In this document: one piece after another, positions 60,716-64,000 of the stretch | Numbering within the stretch: the first letter of the stretch is position 1 | Layout of the letters: each line of letters begins with the position of its first letter | Assembly: GCF_024228675.1 (NCBI RefSeq) | Contig: NZ_CP100464.1 | Coordinates: forward strand, 62,001 to 126,000 | DNA from: Salinigranum marinum | GTDB lineage: Archaea; Halobacteriota; Halobacteria; Halobacteriales; Haloferacaceae | Length of the DNA: 64,000 nucleotides | Direction of reading: 5' to 3' | The notes under the pieces: generated by a model | Told to the model about the DNA's origin: nothing | The model's input: the letters and a program-made list of their open reading frames with translations, nothing else | Database searches by the model: none | Program-made: the position numbers and the translations under genes

Positions 60716-61750
60716 ATGAGAGACTCGTGCCGACTGTTCTTAGCCGCCTGCAGCCGGGACAATAAGAAAATCCCGTATCAAAACTTCAAACGGTCAGTAC
60801 TGCAGGGCGTCTCCCCAAAAGACCATCCCTTGGTAGAGGAACTCGGATACACGCGACCAGTATCTGTGTGGGGCATTGCGAAGAGTTTCGAGTCAAATCA
60901 CTCGGCGTTAACCGAAGGTCAGGACTACGTTCTCTTCTACACGAAGAAGCGAATATACACCCACGCCGCTCGACTCCACAAGAAGGCTATAAGCGACGAT
61001 CTGGCTCGTGACGTGTGGGAGCGAAAAGACGAACGGCAGCTTAATAGGGACCCTGAGGAAGAGCGGTCGCTTCTTATGTTCTTCACCGACGTCTTCCGTG
61101 TAGACATTCCAGCCCCTGACCTCCACAAACTCTTGAACTATGACATCGATTATCTGCTGGGCGGCAGCAAGATGCCACGGGAATCTCGGCTGGCGGGTCT
61201 CCGTTCGAAATTCGGATCGGTACCGGCATACGTCGAGAGTTTCCGGAACGGTCCTCGTCGCGAATCGCCAACCAGTGTTGAGGCTCGGGTCGTCGAACTG
61301 TTAGAGCAAACGATCTCAGATCCGGAACTATCTACTGACGAACCACAGCGTTCCAAGCGAGAGGAGATCATCCGTTCCCAGGCGTTCCGAAAGGCAACAC
61401 GCTCCGCGTACGACGAAGCCTGTGCAATGTGTGGTTCGTCACGGATGTCACCTCATGGAACTCCTGAGGTCGAAGCAGCCCACATTTACCCGAAAGGAAC
61501 GGGAGGACCTGATATCGTCCAGAACGGGGTAGCACTGTGTAAGCTTCACCACTGGGCGTTCGACCGCGGCTGGATTGCGCTTTCGGACGATTATACTACC
61601 ACGGTTCGTGATGCGCCTAACTTTTCAGGTTATCATGAGTTCAAGCAGATGGAAGGAACGCAGATTTCTCTCCCCGAACCGCACTTACAGCCCCATACTG
61701 CGTTCCTTAAAGCACATCGGCAGTTCCATGGTTTCGAAGACTCATCCTGA
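60716..61750 (+). CDS. HNH endonuclease with N-terminal EVE/PUA-like domain
   Basis: A 344-aa protein. Residues about 230-300 are a typical HNH nuclease: CAMCGSS at Cys236, EVEAAHIYPKG with H256, then QNGVALCKLHHWAFDRGWIAL with Asn, zinc Cys and catalytic His278. Residues about 1-180 look like a single PUA/EVE-type fold: SVWGIAKSFESNHSALTEGQDYVLFYTKKRIYTHAARLHKKA. This reader-plus-cutter layout is known in type IV restriction enzymes that bind modified bases. Within a deazaguanine DNA-modification cluster it might cut DNA without the mark, or with foreign marks. Confidence 0.75.
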   Translation: MRDSCRLFLAACSRDNKKIPYQNFKRSVLQGVSPKDHPLVEELGYTRPVSVWGIAKSFESNHSALTEGQDYVLFYTKKRIYTHAARLHKKAISDDLARDVWERKDERQLNRDPEEERSLLMFFTDVFRVDIPAPDLHKLLNYDIDYLLGGSKMPRESRLAGLRSKFGSVPAYVESFRNGPRRESPTSVEARVVELLEQTISDPELSTDEPQRSKREEIIRSQAFRKATRSAYDEACAMCGSSRMSPHGTPEVEAAHIYPKGTGGPDIVQNGVALCKLHHWAFDRGWIALSDDYTTTVRDAPNFSGYHEFKQMEGTQISLPEPHLQPHTAFLKAHRQFHGFEDSS

Positions 61751-61874
61751 ATTTTAAATAACTTGTTGCTGGCCACTTGACGAGTTCACGTACTCGTTCG
61801 GACAGCGTAATCAGTTATCAGCACCCCTTAGGTTGAGTAACCTGAGACACAGCAACAGTCGAATCTCCAAAATA

Positions 61875-62531
61875 TCAACTGAGCCGTGACCGCTCCCATG
61901 TTTTTAAAAACAACCTCCCACTATCGGACACTGAAACTGCCTTCGACCGACCGTCCTTGGCAGTCGATACGAACCCTTCGCTCTCGAGACTACTGACGTG
62001 CCGGGCTATCGTGCTCTTCGAACGATCCAGTTCGGTGGCTATCTGACTGATCGACAGCGGCAATCGGAACTCGTTCAGATCTGCAAGTAGACCTGCCTCA
62101 GCGTCCGAAACGCTTCCACGCAGGGTCAACTTGGGGATTTGACGAACACTGCTATCGATATCACCGACTTGCAAAATTGTGTCGACGTAGTCGGCGCTGG
62201 CGAACGTCGCAACGGTCAACGGAAGGAGCAGCTCGCGAGCGCCGCCACCAAGAATGATAATCGTCTCCGCTTCCGCTACCTGTATGAGATCGATACAGTA
62301 CAACGTTGTCTCGACGAAGTCCGAGTACGGCAGGGTTTCGGACACCAGTTCGAGGTCGGGAACGACCTGCGTCAGGACATCCTTGACCTCTTCGTACGCG
62401 TCTTCTCCCCTCTCCGAACCGGTGGCAGGTTGAAGAAGAACGACCCGATCCTCCTCATCGAGGCCCTCGCTCAGAACTGGCCGCACGACGCGGCGACTGT
62501 CGAAGCCAAGGGGGGCTAGGTAGGTGCGCAT
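61875..62531 (-). CDS. CARF-wHTH regulator (Csa3-like)
   Basis: A 218-aa protein from ATG 62531; a start seven codons earlier is possible. The N-terminal 130 residues fit a CARF Rossmann-like domain: MRTYLAPLGFDSRRVVRPVLSEGLDEEDRVVLLQP at the start and IIILGGGARELLLPLTVATF. A winged helix follows (LPLSISQIATELDRSKSTIARHVSSLESEGFV). Csa3 proteins bind cyclic oligoadenylate and control CRISPR genes, yet there is no cas gene or CRISPR array in the window. It may control the neighbouring modification island instead. Repeats at 62564-62681, upstream of its start, may be its binding sites. Confidence 0.78.
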   Translation of the reverse strand: MRTYLAPLGFDSRRVVRPVLSEGLDEEDRVVLLQPATGSERGEDAYEEVKDVLTQVVPDLELVSETLPYSDFVETTLYCIDLIQVAEAETIIILGGGARELLLPLTVATFASADYVDTILQVGDIDSSVRQIPKLTLRGSVSDAEAGLLADLNEFRLPLSISQIATELDRSKSTIARHVSSLESEGFVSTAKDGRSKAVSVSDSGRLFLKTWERSRLS

Positions 62532-62563
62532 GTCTGGGAGAACGCGTCTCATTGACCCTTATT

Positions 62564-62681
62564 GTTCCGAATTAGTGCAACAGTCAGCACGATATTCGCA
62601 CGGACCGGTGCCACTTCCCAGTGAAAAGGGCCCACTGGGCCCCTGATTCGTTATCCCATCGTTCCGAATCACTGCAACTGT
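62564..62681. promoter_or_regulatory. Repeat and palindrome cluster upstream of CARF-wHTH gene
   Basis: A 21-base direct repeat, 18 of 21 bases identical, occurs at 62564-62584 and 62661-62681 (core GTTCCGAAT, then TGCAAC). Between them is a perfect palindrome GGGCCCACTGGGCCC at 62628-62642, and CCCAGTG/CACTGGG arms at 62617-62623 and 62633-62639. The 62532-62978 gap separates the CARF-wHTH gene from the divergent operon at 62979. Its right half is AT-rich (AAAATATATAAAC near 62798) and should hold the promoter of that operon. Confidence 0.6.
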
Positions 62682-62978
62682 TTCTGACTTGTCTCACCCT
62701 CGATAGTTATATTACTGTATATCGTGAATATGCGAGTAGTTCGCATCCTACTCTCGGGCGAGGCCATCACCCGGGCGGAGAGAGACTTCTATGTGAAAAT
62801 ATATAAACTATCCGATACTTTTATGTCAATCGCGATCAAAACAACACTTGGTCGCATCCCGTTCGAGGAGGCCTGACACGGCTGAATCGGCCGTAGCGAC
62901 GGCTACGGTCATCGGATGCGTACAGACGGCGTCCAATCCCACACCGACGCCGAATCAACTCCCAAGTGACCCCAGACG

Positions 62979-63845
62979 ATGACAGACCCACCCGATACGA
63001 GTACGCCCGCGATAGCGGAGTTCGTTGGCACACGAGATACGTTTCTCGTGATCCGCGACCCGCAACTCGCCAAGACCGGTTCGCAGGCACGCGCCCAACT
63101 CAGGTCGTTGCCGTTGCTTGCCCAGTTCGACCTCACTACCGTCGCCCATCCCGGGATCTACGACAACGGATTGCGACTGGTCGAGTACGAACTGGTCGCA
63201 AACGAATCACTACGAGAGGACGGTGTCGGCGACGTTGTATTTCCGCTCGTCCACTACGTCAGTCAAGAGATGCTGACTGGTGTGTTACAGGACGAGACGC
63301 GCACCCTTGATGATCAAGACGTCGTCCGCCAACTACTACGGGCCCGTCCAGATGACGTCCCATACGTTCTCGTCACAGACACGAAGTCGCCGATGATGCC
63401 TCGGCTTACGAAGAAACCGGGGAAGTCGTTCGTCGACGAGTTCGAGTGTACCGTCACGGATCACAAGGCGCTGTTGAAGCGTTACCTACAGCACAACGTC
63501 GATTCGGATCTCCCGCTATCGACCACGCAGAACCTGTACTTTCACCAGCTCTCTGCTCATCATAAGGCGGCGGGCTTGGATGCAGGATCGATCCCGGACC
63601 TGTTCGACTATACACAGGTCCCTGCGGACAGTCCCGCGTGGGACCCCCTGTACTACTTGATCCGCGAGGACGTCGAGAACGTCCTCGACGCGTACTCCGA
63701 GCGCATCAGAGAAGCGCTCAGGTCGTGGACTGAGCGGGGCCCGACCCAGGAGGTTGCCAACCGCATGCTCGACATGTTAGAGCGGGTGGAGTACGAAGAA
63801 ACACGATTAGACACCTACCGTTACCGCCACCAGGAGGGAACATGA
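62979..63845 (+). CDS. Hypothetical protein, first gene of an operon leaving the window
   Basis: A 288-aa protein from ATG 62979, acidic and soluble. The first half has Rossmann-like strands (DTFLVIRDPQLAKTG, then VPYVLVTDTK), the second is helical (WDPLYYLIREDVENVLDAYSERIREALRSWTERGPTQEVANRMLDMLERVEYEE). I do not recognise a family. Its stop overlaps the ATG of the next gene (ATGA), so it is coupled with it. The CARF-wHTH gene is divergent. It may be part of the DNA-modification or another defence system. Confidence 0.6.
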   Translation: MTDPPDTSTPAIAEFVGTRDTFLVIRDPQLAKTGSQARAQLRSLPLLAQFDLTTVAHPGIYDNGLRLVEYELVANESLREDGVGDVVFPLVHYVSQEMLTGVLQDETRTLDDQDVVRQLLRARPDDVPYVLVTDTKSPMMPRLTKKPGKSFVDEFECTVTDHKALLKRYLQHNVDSDLPLSTTQNLYFHQLSAHHKAAGLDAGSIPDLFDYTQVPADSPAWDPLYYLIREDVENVLDAYSERIREALRSWTERGPTQEVANRMLDMLERVEYEETRLDTYRYRHQEGT

Positions 63846-64000
63846 GCACGACATACACACCGGCAAGCACCAAGCCGGACAAGTGGCTCACCGGGTACAT
63901 CTCGGTGCGAGCACCGGAACTCAAACACATCTACGGCTCTCTTCAGGGACCAACCAGCGTCTCCGAGGTTACGAGCAAGTTCGGCCGTCCGACGACAGAG
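63842..64000 (+). CDS. Start of an unidentified gene, cut by window end
   Basis: From ATG 63842 the frame is open to the last base and gives 53 residues starting MSTTYTPASTKPDKW and continuing LTGYISVRAPELKHIY. The gene overlaps its upstream neighbour by four bases. No conclusion on function is possible from this piece. It could be a helicase or other partner in a larger operon, which would help to define the system to the left. Confidence 0.55.
   Translation, partial: MSTTYTPASTKPDKWLTGYISVRAPELKHIYGSLQGPTSVSEVTSKFGRPTTE

Noticed and set aside
61875-62531. Csa3-like gene as a sign of a CRISPR-Cas locus
   Set aside because: No cas genes or repeat array occur in the window; CARF-wHTH proteins also exist outside CRISPR.

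Overview
The window comes from a halophilic archaeon (class Halobacteria). The predicted proteins are strongly acidic, the DNA is GC-rich with AT-rich promoter gaps, overlapping starts are frequent, and the gene set is haloarchaeal (Orc1/Cdc6 replicon, RPA with an RPA-associated domain, HxlR, ArsR-like and CARF-wHTH regulators). An Orc1/Cdc6 gene flanked by iteron-like repeats, a type IV secretion-like gene set, a tyrosine recombinase and many defence-type genes point to a megaplasmid or plasmid-derived accessory region. All functions below are read from motifs and gene order; no database search was run.

Layout. 0-6.6 kb: HxlR regulator, TRIC-type channel, RPA/RPAP fusion, a two-gene module of wHTH protein plus nucleotidyltransferase (AbiE-like), and a PrimPol-like primase. 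6.6-33.1 kb: a conjugation/type IV secretion-like region. It has a 1355-aa coupling ATPase (VirD4/HerA-like), three paralogous small membrane proteins that each have the same 15-bp palindrome upstream, a 764-aa exported protein, and a very compact plus-strand operon (24.1-33.1 kb) with PrgI/VirB3-like, VirB4 N-domain-like, VirB4 ATPase, VirB6/TrbL-like and membrane-bound AAA+ proteins, joined by small overlapping ORFs. Cargo sits inside this region: a UvrD-type helicase fused to a Fe-S nuclease, a MORC-like GHKL ATPase and a DUF697-type GTPase.

33.1-39.2 kb: a probable integrated element with integrase, UPF1-like helicase, ArsR-like regulator and two decayed genes (one an orc1/cdc6 remnant), bounded by similar inverted repeats. 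39.2-43 kb: the replication module, Orc1/Cdc6 with about ten copies of a 20-bp repeat on both sides and a PD-(D/E)XK protein.

45.5-47.9 kb: the first exciting system, a three-gene ubiquitin-like conjugation operon made of a Ubl ending in glycine, an E2-like protein, and a JAB peptidase-E1-transmembrane fusion. 49.9-64 kb: the second, a 7-deazaguanine DNA-modification island. It carries its own preQ0 synthesis genes (folE, queC, queD, queE), two different TGT-fold base-exchange enzymes (a DpdA and a shorter TGT-like protein), a DUF6884/YaaA-like protein, EVE/PUA-like, GIY-YIG and HNH proteins that could read or cut modified or unmodified DNA, a wHTH-plus-ATPase pair, a CARF-wHTH regulator, and an unfinished operon that runs off the right end.
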